A stretch of DNA of 52,141 nt, from positions 1-52,141 of the forward strand of contig JAFWUG010000030.1 of NCBI GenBank assembly GCA_017524185.1, in the 5' to 3' direction. A program made the position numbers and the translations under genes. Shown in pieces: positions 1-7,862 of the stretch. Each line of letters begins with the position of its first letter. Position 1 is the stretch's first letter. This DNA is from Bacteroidales bacterium. GTDB taxonomy: Bacteria; Bacteroidota; Bacteroidia; Bacteroidales; Tenuifilaceae. The notes beneath the pieces were generated by a model that searched no databases, had not been told where the DNA came from, and saw only the letters and a program-made list of their open reading frames with translations.

Positions 1-572
1 AGAATACGCGAGAGCGATGGGCGTTCCACGCCAAAATATTTGGCCAGCTGCGTAACGCTACAGGCAAACCTAAAATCGCCCTCGTGCGCTATGGTGAGGA
101 TGTGGAAGGCAACTTTGGCCTTTATTCCCTTGTGGGCAAACACGTTGATTCGCTGCGAGAGGGTTTGTATTTGCTGCGCGTTGAAGGCCAAGAATCCGCG
201 CATGAAACCGCGACATGTGGTCATCTGCTCCTCCACCGTTTCGCGCGATATGCGGGCCACGCGACATGGCTCAAGGGCTATTATATCGTAGGGGAAAAGG
301 TTTTCATCGGCGAATAGGTGGGGCGAGGCTAGCGGACAAGGTGCCGTGAGCACCTCAACGGGTAGCTTGATGCCCGCTTCCGACACCACCTCTGTACGCA
401 CCGATCCCTCAATGAGCATGTAGAGCTCAGTTACGGGTTCGCCCTGGTGGGCGATGTGCTTGTTGCGGTCGTAGCGGCTTATGCTGTGGTCGATGTGGCA
501 ATCGAGTTCGCGCAGTTCCTCGTCGGTTTTGTTGCGGCAGAACGAGCAGAATGACAGTAGGTTACGGTCCAT
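1..572 (-). CDS. Crp/Fnr-family transcriptional regulator (3' end cut by window)
   Basis: Reading from the ATG at 572 toward base 1 gives about 190 open codons with no stop, so the C-terminus lies outside the window. The N-terminal part (about residues 15-125) has the length and pattern of a cyclic-nucleotide-binding-type beta barrel, including GEPVTELYMLIEGSV. A long dimerisation helix follows, then the start of a winged helix-turn-helix (FACSVTQLAKYFGVERPSLS). This is the normal Crp/Fnr order. The canonical cAMP phosphate-binding cassette (GE...RSA) is not apparent, so cAMP is not a safe guess for the ligand. Cysteines 9 and 12 form a CSFC motif near the N-terminus and could be redox or metal sensitive; that is inference. 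A -7 box lies just upstream at 593-600. The nearest neighbour is the dGTPase gene, 450 bases away on the same strand. Confidence 0.85.
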   Translation of the reverse strand, partial: MDRNLLSFCSFCRNKTDEELRELDCHIDHSISRYDRNKHIAHQGEPVTELYMLIEGSVRTEVVSEAGIKLPVEVLTAPCPLASPHLFADENLFPYDIIALEPCRVARISRETVEEQMTTCRGFMRGFLAFNAQQIQTLSQRINVFAHKGIKAKVAFHILTIAHEGDFRFACSVTQLAKYFGVERPSLSRI

Positions 573-1024
573 TGGTTTGGTTTTGGGTTGTACAAAGATA
601 CCGTTTTTTGCTCAAAGTTGTGATAAATGTTACGGTAGAAGTTCGCTCTATTCCAATGTTTTATGCCTGCATAAGGTCGGTTGGGGTTACCTTGCTGTTG
701 ATGTCGTCAGAATATGGGTTTTCTTTCAGTCTAATGTCAGATGCAACGCTTTTTGTGTTTGTTTGCGAAACAGTTAGCGTCGTTCTAACAGCCATTGCGC
801 GTAGTCTTTTTTTGAGGGCGAAGGCTCAACTATAGCAAGAGTGTATAGTGTTGTGTTGATGGTATATGTTTGATTGTTAATTATATATGTGCTGTGTTCT
901 ATTGAGTTATGGCTCTGTTTTTTATTATAGTTGGCGGTAAGTGGTTTTGTGATAAACATATCGCCGACTATTATTGGTGGATTTGCGTTGTATATATTTG
1001 TAAATGATGTAGTTTGGTTTGCGC
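573..1024. other. Intergenic region without a supported gene
   Basis: About 450 bases, AT-rich from 840 to 1020. Apart from the promoter at 593-600 I see no RNA gene, strong hairpin or convincing coding sequence. A 61-codon minus-strand ORF (774-959) exists, but it has no start signal I can support and its Asn/Thr/Ile/Tyr-rich composition follows the base composition. A TATATTTG at 993-1000 on the plus strand matches the -7 consensus but has no -33 partner and points into the antisense of the dGTPase gene. Confidence 0.5.
593..600 (-). promoter_or_regulatory. Bacteroidota -7 promoter element for the Crp/Fnr-type gene
   Basis: On the minus strand this reads TATCTTTG, a perfect match to TAnnTTTG. 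It sits 21 bases upstream of the ATG at 572, so the 5' leader would be very short. No TTTG lies at the usual 19-20 base spacing; the nearest (613-616) is only 12 bases away. Confidence 0.6.
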
Positions 1025-2338
1025 TTATAGCGAGGGTAGGTTGATGCCTTTGAGTAGGCGGTAGAGTTTTAGCGCATAGTCATCGGTCATGCCCGAAACA
1101 AAATCGAGCACTGACATAATTCGTTCGTAGTTAGAGTTGCTCGAGCAATTGTATTGGGATGGGAGTAGGCGTAGCACCTTTTTGTTGCGTGTGTTGTTGG
1201 GGTGCATCATGGCATGGCAGAATGTTTCGAGCAGTGCGCCTATTATGGTGTAGCCAGCAATCTCTATTTCTACTACTTTGGGGTAGTTGTAAACGAGCGA
1301 AACTGCGGTTTTTGAGATGTTTTCCAGTGCCTGGGTTGAAGTGCTGGGCAGCATGGAGGTTAGGGCTTTTTGTGGCACACCAGCCAGAATGTCTGATATG
1401 TGTTGCACAAAGGCATTGGCACAGTGTTCAACCAAATGGCCTATGGCCATGGCGCGGAGGTAGGTAACCTGTTCGTTGGGGTCGGTAACCTCATGCAGCG
1501 TGCTGGCTATGCGGTCTAGGGTGTTGGGGTGGTCGGTAAAGAAGTTGCGGAACAGTTCCAGCGTTTGCGTTGTGCTTAGTATCCCCAGCCTATGGGCGTC
1601 TTCGATGTCCATAATCTGGTAGCAGATGTCGTCGGCGGCCTCAACCAAATATGCCAGCGGATGACGGCTATAGCATCCGTCGCCGTTGGCCTGCATTTGG
1701 GTTTCTGAGGCGATGTTTTTGAAAGCCTCGGCCTCCGACTTGAAATAGCCGAATTTTTTGCCCTGCGCGGTCGATGGGTAGGGGTATTTAAGTATGCTGG
1801 CCAGCATGGCATGGCTCAGCCTGAATCCGCCCGAACGGCGTCCTTGTAGTTGCTGCGTGAGCAGGCGTAGTGCGTTGGCGTTACCCTCATAGCGGGTCAA
1901 ATCGGCCCATTCCCAATCGTCGAGCAGGTGGCGGTAGGTGCTTTCGTGGTCGATAAAGTGCTGCCTTATGGCTTCCTCGCCGCTATGTCCGAACGGCGGA
2001 TTGCCCATATCGTGCGCTAAGCAGGCAGCCGATACGATGCTTGGAATGTGCAGTATGGCTTGCTGCTCGGCGGCGTTAAGCCCATTGCGAAGTTTGCTCA
2101 CCACGAGGTTGCCCAGCGAGCGGCCTACGCTCGATACCTCAAGGCTGTGGGTTAGTCTGTTGTGTACCAGTCGGTTGCCTGGTAGGGGGAACACCTGTGT
2201 TTTGTCCTGTAACCGGCGGAACGATGCCGAGAAAATCAGCCTATCGTAGTCGTGCTGAAAGTCGGAGCGATGGCTATCGGGAGTGTGTTTCGCCGAGTCG
2301 CCGAAACGTTTTGGGGTGGTTAGCGCAATCCAATTCAT
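1025..2338 (-). CDS. dgt: Deoxyguanosinetriphosphate triphosphohydrolase (dGTPase-like HD hydrolase)
   Basis: The 437-residue product is a dNTP triphosphohydrolase that splits dGTP or other dNTPs into deoxynucleoside and triphosphate, controlling dNTP pools. The N-terminus carries the family signature FSASFRRLQDKTQVFPL. The HD metal-site residues are H64 (NRLTHSLEV), H109-D110 (CLAHDMGNPPFGHSGEE) and a later Asp in the DDICYQIMDIEDAH region. Length fits the family (about 430-500). The ATG at 2338 lies 10 bases after the stop of the receptor gene (2349), so the two are probably co-transcribed. The same window encodes a deoxynucleoside kinase (15264), which works in the opposite direction on deoxynucleosides. 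Function is well supported; exact dNTP preference is not. Confidence 0.93.
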   Translation of the reverse strand: MNWIALTTPKRFGDSAKHTPDSHRSDFQHDYDRLIFSASFRRLQDKTQVFPLPGNRLVHNRLTHSLEVSSVGRSLGNLVVSKLRNGLNAAEQQAILHIPSIVSAACLAHDMGNPPFGHSGEEAIRQHFIDHESTYRHLLDDWEWADLTRYEGNANALRLLTQQLQGRRSGGFRLSHAMLASILKYPYPSTAQGKKFGYFKSEAEAFKNIASETQMQANGDGCYSRHPLAYLVEAADDICYQIMDIEDAHRLGILSTTQTLELFRNFFTDHPNTLDRIASTLHEVTDPNEQVTYLRAMAIGHLVEHCANAFVQHISDILAGVPQKALTSMLPSTSTQALENISKTAVSLVYNYPKVVEIEIAGYTIIGALLETFCHAMMHPNNTRNKKVLRLLPSQYNCSSNSNYERIMSVLDFVSGMTDDYALKLYRLLKGINLPSL

Positions 2339-2348
2339 TGTGCGTGGC

Positions 2349-5195
2349 CTATGGCTCTTCCTGCTGGAGCAGGTGTGAGATGTCGGTGGCTATTTTGATG
2401 ATTTTGCACACTTTGGCGTTCTCGTCGAATACGGGTGTGTATGTTTCGTGGAATAGGAATTGTCGTCCGTTAACGGTGCAGCGTTGCTCCTGCACGCGGC
2501 TGTTGCCCCGGTTCAGGTCGCGCCAGAACTCGTTGTAGGCGCGTTGCTGTTCGTCGGTGAAGTCCATCAGGTAGGAGTGGTGCTTGCCTATCACCTCGCT
2601 GGCCTCAATGCCAAGCAGCTGAGCGTAGGGCTGGTTGATGAAGGTCATGTACCCATCGGGGGTATATTCGCCCACCAGCGTTGAAGAGTAGAGCGCGTTG
2701 GCTAGGTATTGCTTGTCGTTTTCGATTGTGCGGGCGCGTTGCTGCTCTTCGGCAGTTATGCGTTTCAGGTCTTCAATTTCGGCCTCAAGGCGTTTGCGGG
2801 GGGTGATGTCGTGCGAGTAACTAAATAGTCCTACCACCTCGCCGTAGGAGTTGCGTAGCGGTTGCTGTGTGGTTATTTCCCATTCGCTGCGTCCGTTCAC
2901 TTTTCTTTCGCTCTCCTGACCAATTAGCGGTATGGATGTGCGCAGTATGCGCTGTTCCAGGTCGAGGTTGGCCTGTGCTTCGTCGGGGTCGAATAGATCG
3001 AAGTCGGTTTTGCCCTTGATGTCTTGCTGATTGCTTAAGCCAAGCCCTTTTATGGCCGATGTGCTGACGCATATGTATCGGCTTTGGTTGTCTTTGAATA
3101 CAAGTTTTTCGGGCAGATTATCCAGTATGGCATTCAGCAGCATTTGCTCCTGTTCTAGTTCTGCCTGATTGGCCATAATGATGTCGTTCTGCTTCTCCAC
3201 CTCCTCTTTTATGGCTTCTAGTTCTTCCATGTTTTGGCGGAGTTCTTCTTCCTGTGCTTTCATTTCTTCGGCCTGTTGCTGTGTGCGGGCAAGCAGGTCG
3301 GAGGTGCGTTGAGCGGTGCGGGCGGTGGCCAGTGTTTGGGCTATGCTGGCCGCGCTGGTTTCGGCAAACTCAACATGCTGGGACGAGAATTGGGTGAACG
3401 AGGCGAGTTCTATAACGCCTATGGTTTTGTTGTCGGAAACCAGCGGAACGATGAGCAGCGAGCGCGGTTTGGCATCGCCAAGTCCCGATGATATGGCGAT
3501 GTAGTCGTCGGGGATTTCGGTGAGGTGCACGGTTTGTTGCTCCACGGCGCAGGTGCCGACTAGGCCTTCGCCAATGAAAATGGTTTTTTCGATGAATTTT
3601 TGGCGGCTGTAGGCGTATGCAGCCATCAGGTCGAGCGTGGTGGTGCCGTTGGCGTTGTCCTCGTTGAGAACGAATAGTCCACCCTGATTGGCTTCCAGGT
3701 AGTTAACCATCTCGCGTACTATGTTGGCCGAGAACGATTGTAGGCTGTTGCCGCCAGCGCGTAGCACTTCGCTCAGGCGGTTCAGACCCTCGTTGAACCA
3801 GCGCCGTTGGTTGTCGTCGGCTTTGCGTTTTAGTTCCTCGTCGCGCGACGCGCGTAGGCTGTCGCACATGGCAATCATCTCACGTCCAAGCACATCGTTT
3901 GGGCCGAGCAGTTCTAGCGTGATGTCGTAGTTGCCTGCTCCTACTTCCTTGGAGAAGTTCATTTTCTTGGTTAGTCCGTTCACCAGGCGGCGGAGCGATA
4001 TGCTCATCCGCCCAATTTCGTCGGAGTTCTGTTGTACTTCGGTGGTGGCAAGTCCCGATGCGTCAATGTGTCCCTCCGAGAGTTTTTGGAGCTCGTGGGT
4101 GATGTTGAGCATGGGCTTGAGCAGGTATGAGCGGAGCATGTAGTAGAAAATGCCCACCATGATTATTATGGCTAAAATGCCCAAAAGCATTGCTCTAAAG
4201 AGTAGTGAGGTGGTTTGGTGTGTTACCTCTTTGCAGGGCACCACAGTTACCATCGATAGGGTGGTGTTGCTGCCACCCACAACTATGGGGTGTACGGTGA
4301 AGTAGGAGCGTTCGCCATACACATCCATATCTTCAAAGGTGATGTGTCCGCCGTTGGTGATATAGTCGAGCACGCCGTTGTTGGTGAATATGTCGCCGTA
4401 GTGTTCTTGGGCGTTACGTCCGAGCAGGTCGGTGTTGGGGTGTGCTATGTATTTGAATGAGTTAGATATAATAAAGGTATAGCTGCCCTTGTAGGGCTGT
4501 ATGCGCTGTACCAGCGCGTTGAGGAATTCGAGTTTTATGTCGATACCAATAAAACCTGCCACTTGGTTGTTCTGGTTGTGTATTGGTGCATACACCGATG
4601 TGATGAGCGTGGGGTGGGCTTTTTGTACGCCGCCAAAGGTTTCGAAATAGGGCTCAAGAATACCGTTGCTGTTTTCGATGAGTAGTTGTTGGTAGGTTGC
4701 CGAGTTGCCGTAGAGGCCATTGGTGTCCACGGTCTGCTTGATGAGGTTGTTTTCGCGCCATACTAGGTTGAGCAGGTGTCCGCTGCGGTATTTGTCGGGC
4801 ACAAGGGCGGGGAGGTATCGGCTATCCCACAGGGCCACAATGTCGGCATCGGAGCGTAGCACGTCGCGGTAGCTTTCGGTGAGGGCATCGTTGTAGGGCT
4901 GTGTTTCGCTATAACCAACGCGCTCCACTGTTCGAGCCAGGGTGTTGGCAATGGCAAGGCTTTGCTCCAGCTCGTAGCGCACTTCGTTTGAGTGCAGCGT
5001 GGAGGTGTTCACCAATCGGTCGATGGCCTGTTCCTCTGTGCTGCTCTGCACGCTGCGTATGATGATGAAGCATAGCAGGGTCAGCAGAATGGTCATGGTT
5101 ACGGTTATGACCAAAAGTACCTTGTATTGCAGCGATAGCCTTTGGTATTTGCTTATTTTGTTCAGCAGGTGTCTTATCGGGTTCTTCATGGGCAT
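2349..5195 (-). CDS. Large Cache-HAMP-GAF-PAS-PAS membrane receptor without an output domain
   Basis: The 948-residue protein has a first membrane helix (about 25-47), a periplasmic double-Cache-type sensor region (about 50-330), a second helix (about 332-355), a HAMP linker (about 356-412), a GAF domain (about 465-625; PRSLLIVPL and IGVIELASF are typical), a Glu/Gln-rich coiled coil (about 630-690, with QAEEMKAQEEELRQN), a PAS domain (about 685-800, ending SHDITPRKR) and a second PAS domain (about 828-940, ending ATDISHLLQQ). It stops there. There is no histidine kinase H-box or ATPase, no GGDEF/EAL, no cyclase and no chemoreceptor hairpin tip. It therefore probably relays a signal through the coiled coil to a separate partner; that is inference. 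It is a paralogue of 27893-30205. ATGs at 5195 and 5189 are both usable. It lies downstream of a universal stress gene and upstream of dgt. Confidence 0.85.
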   Translation of the reverse strand: MPMKNPIRHLLNKISKYQRLSLQYKVLLVITVTMTILLTLLCFIIIRSVQSSTEEQAIDRLVNTSTLHSNEVRYELEQSLAIANTLARTVERVGYSETQPYNDALTESYRDVLRSDADIVALWDSRYLPALVPDKYRSGHLLNLVWRENNLIKQTVDTNGLYGNSATYQQLLIENSNGILEPYFETFGGVQKAHPTLITSVYAPIHNQNNQVAGFIGIDIKLEFLNALVQRIQPYKGSYTFIISNSFKYIAHPNTDLLGRNAQEHYGDIFTNNGVLDYITNGGHITFEDMDVYGERSYFTVHPIVVGGSNTTLSMVTVVPCKEVTHQTTSLLFRAMLLGILAIIIMVGIFYYMLRSYLLKPMLNITHELQKLSEGHIDASGLATTEVQQNSDEIGRMSISLRRLVNGLTKKMNFSKEVGAGNYDITLELLGPNDVLGREMIAMCDSLRASRDEELKRKADDNQRRWFNEGLNRLSEVLRAGGNSLQSFSANIVREMVNYLEANQGGLFVLNEDNANGTTTLDLMAAYAYSRQKFIEKTIFIGEGLVGTCAVEQQTVHLTEIPDDYIAISSGLGDAKPRSLLIVPLVSDNKTIGVIELASFTQFSSQHVEFAETSAASIAQTLATARTAQRTSDLLARTQQQAEEMKAQEEELRQNMEELEAIKEEVEKQNDIIMANQAELEQEQMLLNAILDNLPEKLVFKDNQSRYICVSTSAIKGLGLSNQQDIKGKTDFDLFDPDEAQANLDLEQRILRTSIPLIGQESERKVNGRSEWEITTQQPLRNSYGEVVGLFSYSHDITPRKRLEAEIEDLKRITAEEQQRARTIENDKQYLANALYSSTLVGEYTPDGYMTFINQPYAQLLGIEASEVIGKHHSYLMDFTDEQQRAYNEFWRDLNRGNSRVQEQRCTVNGRQFLFHETYTPVFDENAKVCKIIKIATDISHLLQQEEP

Positions 5196-5222
5196 TGCGG
5201 TTGCGGTGTGTCCTATAACTAT

Positions 5223-5266
5223 AAATCCTCCAAGCCTTTACACGGGGTAAAACAGCTGGAGGATTT
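5223..5266. terminator. Hairpin between the universal stress gene and the receptor gene
   Basis: A perfect 10-base inverted repeat (AAATCCTCCA at 5223-5232, TGGAGGATTT at 5257-5266) encloses a shorter inner stem (TTTAC/GTAAA). It lies 21 bases after the stop of the universal stress gene (5288) and 27 bases before the receptor start (5195). It has no long T-run, so it may terminate, attenuate or stabilise the upstream message rather than act as a classical terminator. Confidence 0.5.
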
Positions 5267-5287
5267 AGGGGGCGCGGCGCGTGTCCG

Positions 5288-6136
5288 TTAGTTGAACGAC
5301 TGGTATTTTTTGATACGGGTGTTCACGCACATCACGGGGATGTGGAGTGCTTTTTCGCGAGCCTCGTCAAGCAGCTGTCCATATTTGTCGGACATTACCA
5401 TAATCAGGTCGGCATCGATGTTGTCGGCAAAGCGGAACACCTCGTCTTCGAACTTGGTGTTTTTCTTGGCGGTTTTCATACCGTAGATAATGCCCACTCC
5501 GTCGAGCATTTTCTTGGTGAAATAGACGTTGGATGCCAACTGCTTTTTCTTCAAATCCTCGGTTATGAATGGTTTTATGAAGTTTACGTTGCAGTGGTAG
5601 TATTGCGAAAGTTGGATAATCCATTGCACAGCCTCTTTGAACGATTGATCCTGGTAGATGGGGATTGCAATCTCAATGTAGTGCGAGTGTGCAGGGGCTT
5701 TGTTCGCAATGATGAATGGCAGCGTGATGTCCTTGAACACAAGGCCGCGCAGCCAGTCGGAGGTGCGGTAGGTTTTGCCCTTGGTGCTGTAGGTGTGGTG
5801 CGCTACAATCAGGTTGATATTGTGGTTTAGAACTAGGTTGGTCAGCTCCTTCTTGGGCGAACCTTCAATAACCATTGTGTGCGGTGTGAAACCGTGCTTA
5901 GTTTGGATTTCGCCAGCGGTGGCCTGTAGGCGTCGGTTAAGGTCGGTGAGCGTTTCGGCATCGGTGTTCGAAGCCAACAATGAACCCAAAAGGCCGCCAC
6001 GGGGTATTAGATGCAGGAGCATGAGTTCGTCGTTGCCAACGTTGCCCAACTGTATGGCGTGTTGTAGTGCTATCTCACTGCTAGGGGAGAAGTCCCACAG
6101 TATTAGAATGAGTTTTTTGGCTGCGTTGTTGTCCAT
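5288..6136 (-). CDS. Tandem-domain universal stress (UspA-like) protein
   Basis: The 282-residue protein has two UspA-type alpha/beta halves. The first opens with KKLILILWDFSPSSEIALQHA and ends near LPFIIANKA (about 1-145). The second runs from HYIEIAIPIYQDQ to HIPVMCVNTR (about 147-275). The ATP-binding motif of many Usp proteins (G-x2-G-x9-G-S/T) is missing in both halves: the equivalent stretch is AHHTYSTKGKTYRTSDWLRG. Nucleotide binding is therefore doubtful. The gene lies downstream of the cyclase-HD gene and upstream of the receptor, all on the minus strand. A second tandem Usp gene (7863) lies on the other side of the cyclase, divergently oriented. Biological role is unassigned; such proteins usually respond to starvation, oxygen or redox stress. 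Confidence 0.82.
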   Translation of the reverse strand: MDNNAAKKLILILWDFSPSSEIALQHAIQLGNVGNDELMLLHLIPRGGLLGSLLASNTDAETLTDLNRRLQATAGEIQTKHGFTPHTMVIEGSPKKELTNLVLNHNINLIVAHHTYSTKGKTYRTSDWLRGLVFKDITLPFIIANKAPAHSHYIEIAIPIYQDQSFKEAVQWIIQLSQYYHCNVNFIKPFITEDLKKKQLASNVYFTKKMLDGVGIIYGMKTAKKNTKFEDEVFRFADNIDADLIMVMSDKYGQLLDEAREKALHIPVMCVNTRIKKYQSFN

Positions 6137-6281
6137 AGAGGTGATTTATGGGCGGTATATATTGTTGATAAATGAGTTATGCACGTTGCCTTATTTATAC
6201 TGATTGGGGCAAAAAAGGTTCTGAAAAATCTTTTAAAATTACAGTTTTATGGATTGGATGCAAAATTTTTTCTTGTGTTTT

Positions 6282-7724
6282 TTAGTCGTTTAGGTTTATG
6301 TTGTTGTGTTTCAGTATGTTTAGTTGCACTGCTTTGTTGGCGTTGCAATTGCGTTGGGCGGTGCGGGTGAAGTAGCGGTGTTGCTCAATGAATCCGATTT
6401 GCATCTGCCGCCATTCGTTTGGGCTGTTTACGCGTCCGCGCTCGTGAAGTTCTTGGTATAGTGCTTGCGATACGGGGTGGTAGTCGGTGCGGCCGAGGTA
6501 TTCCAGGTCGGCATCGCACATGATCATCTCCAGCGTATTTTGCGGTTTTTGGGGTAGTTTGGTGGCCATAATCAGCTCAACCACGCGCTCAATCTGCTCG
6601 GATGTGTAGCGGAAACGGGGGAGGTGTAGGCGGGCGAAGTGTGAGCTCATTTCTTCGTGGGTGTCGTAGTCCACAAGATGGCCCACGTCGTGGAGCAGGG
6701 CTGCCGTGCGTAGCAGCAGCATGTCGTGGCGCGAAACGCCCTCGCTGCGGCCAATCAGTTCCACCTGGTTATACACATCGATGGTGTGTTTCAGGTTGTG
6801 GTAGTAGAGCTGCGGGGAGAGTTCGCGCTCGAGTTTCTCTAGCACAAATTCCTCTAGTTCAGCCAGTCGTATGAGCTGTAGCTCTACAAAGAATTGTTCG
6901 TTGGGGTATATTCCAGCACCATCGATGGAGAGGTGGGGCTTGATGCCCGTAACGAAGTACATCTGCACATCGCCTTTGTTTTTTACGGGTATGCGCCCCC
7001 GATACTCGCAGTCGAAGAAGTCGCGCACCAGCAGGTGGGTGTTCTCCGTGATGTTGATGCGCCCAGCCTGTCCTGCCGATTGCATACGGCTGGCAACGTT
7101 CACCGTGCTGCCCCAGATGTCGTAGGTTAGGCGGGTTTGCCCCACCATGCCAGCAATCACAGGGCCGGTGTCTATTCCCATACGTAGTTCCCAGGTGCCT
7201 GCACCTGCGGGTTGCTGTTTGCTCAGCTGCCGCATTTGATCCATTATTTCGAGTGCCACCAGCACCACCTCGATGGGGTTGGTGAGGTTCTTGTGGGGTA
7301 TGCCACCAGCGCACATGTAGGCGTCGCCTATGGTTTTGATTTTTTCGATGCCGTATTTGCGCACCACGGTGTCGAATTGGTAGTAGAAATGGTCGAGTTG
7401 GTCGAGCAGTTGCTCGGCGTTGATGTTGTCGGTGATGCGCGAAAATCCCTGTATGTCGGAGAAAAGCACTGTAACCATCTTGAACTTTTTGGCCTGAGTG
7501 CGTCCGGTGCGGCTCACCTCATCGATCGTTTCGGGGGGGAGCATTTGTGCCAGCAGCTGTCGGGTGTGCGATCTTTCGCGCAGGGTGGCGTTGGCCTGTC
7601 GGCATAGCTGCAGTTCCAATAGGCGCATACGGCGCAGGTGGGCGTATATCAGCAAACACCCCGCTGCGCAGAGGCTAATTAGGGCGTAGCCCATCAGGAG
7701 CGTGTTGGCGATAAACGACGGCAT
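6282..7724 (-). CDS. Membrane-anchored class III adenylate cyclase fused to an HD hydrolase domain
   Basis: The first ATG is at 7724 (480 residues); a longer reading to 7748 would need a TTG. A membrane helix (about 8-30) is followed by a coiled linker, then a class III cyclase domain (about 75-265). All key residues are present: metal aspartates D90 (LFSDIQGFS) and D134 (TIGDAYM), adenine-selecting K130 and D202 (LTYDIWGSTVNVASR), and transition-state N209 and R213. K and D at the base-reading positions predict ATP, not GTP, as substrate. The C-terminal part (about 300-430) is an HD-superfamily domain (YYHNLKHTIDVYNQ, LLHDVGHLVDYDTHEEMS, H345-D346, CDADLEYLG), resembling small metal-dependent phosphohydrolases rather than a known cAMP phosphodiesterase. 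Combining synthesis and a possible hydrolase in one chain is unusual. It lies upstream of a Usp gene and divergent from another. Confidence 0.88.
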   Translation of the reverse strand: MPSFIANTLLMGYALISLCAAGCLLIYAHLRRMRLLELQLCRQANATLRERSHTRQLLAQMLPPETIDEVSRTGRTQAKKFKMVTVLFSDIQGFSRITDNINAEQLLDQLDHFYYQFDTVVRKYGIEKIKTIGDAYMCAGGIPHKNLTNPIEVVLVALEIMDQMRQLSKQQPAGAGTWELRMGIDTGPVIAGMVGQTRLTYDIWGSTVNVASRMQSAGQAGRINITENTHLLVRDFFDCEYRGRIPVKNKGDVQMYFVTGIKPHLSIDGAGIYPNEQFFVELQLIRLAELEEFVLEKLERELSPQLYYHNLKHTIDVYNQVELIGRSEGVSRHDMLLLRTAALLHDVGHLVDYDTHEEMSSHFARLHLPRFRYTSEQIERVVELIMATKLPQKPQNTLEMIMCDADLEYLGRTDYHPVSQALYQELHERGRVNSPNEWRQMQIGFIEQHRYFTRTAQRNCNANKAVQLNILKHNNINLND

Positions 7725-7862
7725 ACAAATGTCAGAAAGTAACAGCAAGTGTACGAATTTATTCTGATAGTGTAGCTATATACCTTATATATATTATGGT
7801 GTTTTTTTTTATCGACCCGCGAAAAAAAAATCGTACATTAGCCGTCGGTATTTAGGTTCTAT

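Noticed and set aside
774..959. Small minus-strand ORF of 61 codons in the first intergenic region
   Set aside because: AT-driven composition, no promoter at a sensible distance, no recognised homology. Could be revisited if conserved in relatives.
6282..7724. Direct cAMP link from the cyclase to the Crp-type regulator at 1-572
   Set aside because: The regulator lacks an evident cAMP phosphate-binding cassette, so proximity alone is not enough.
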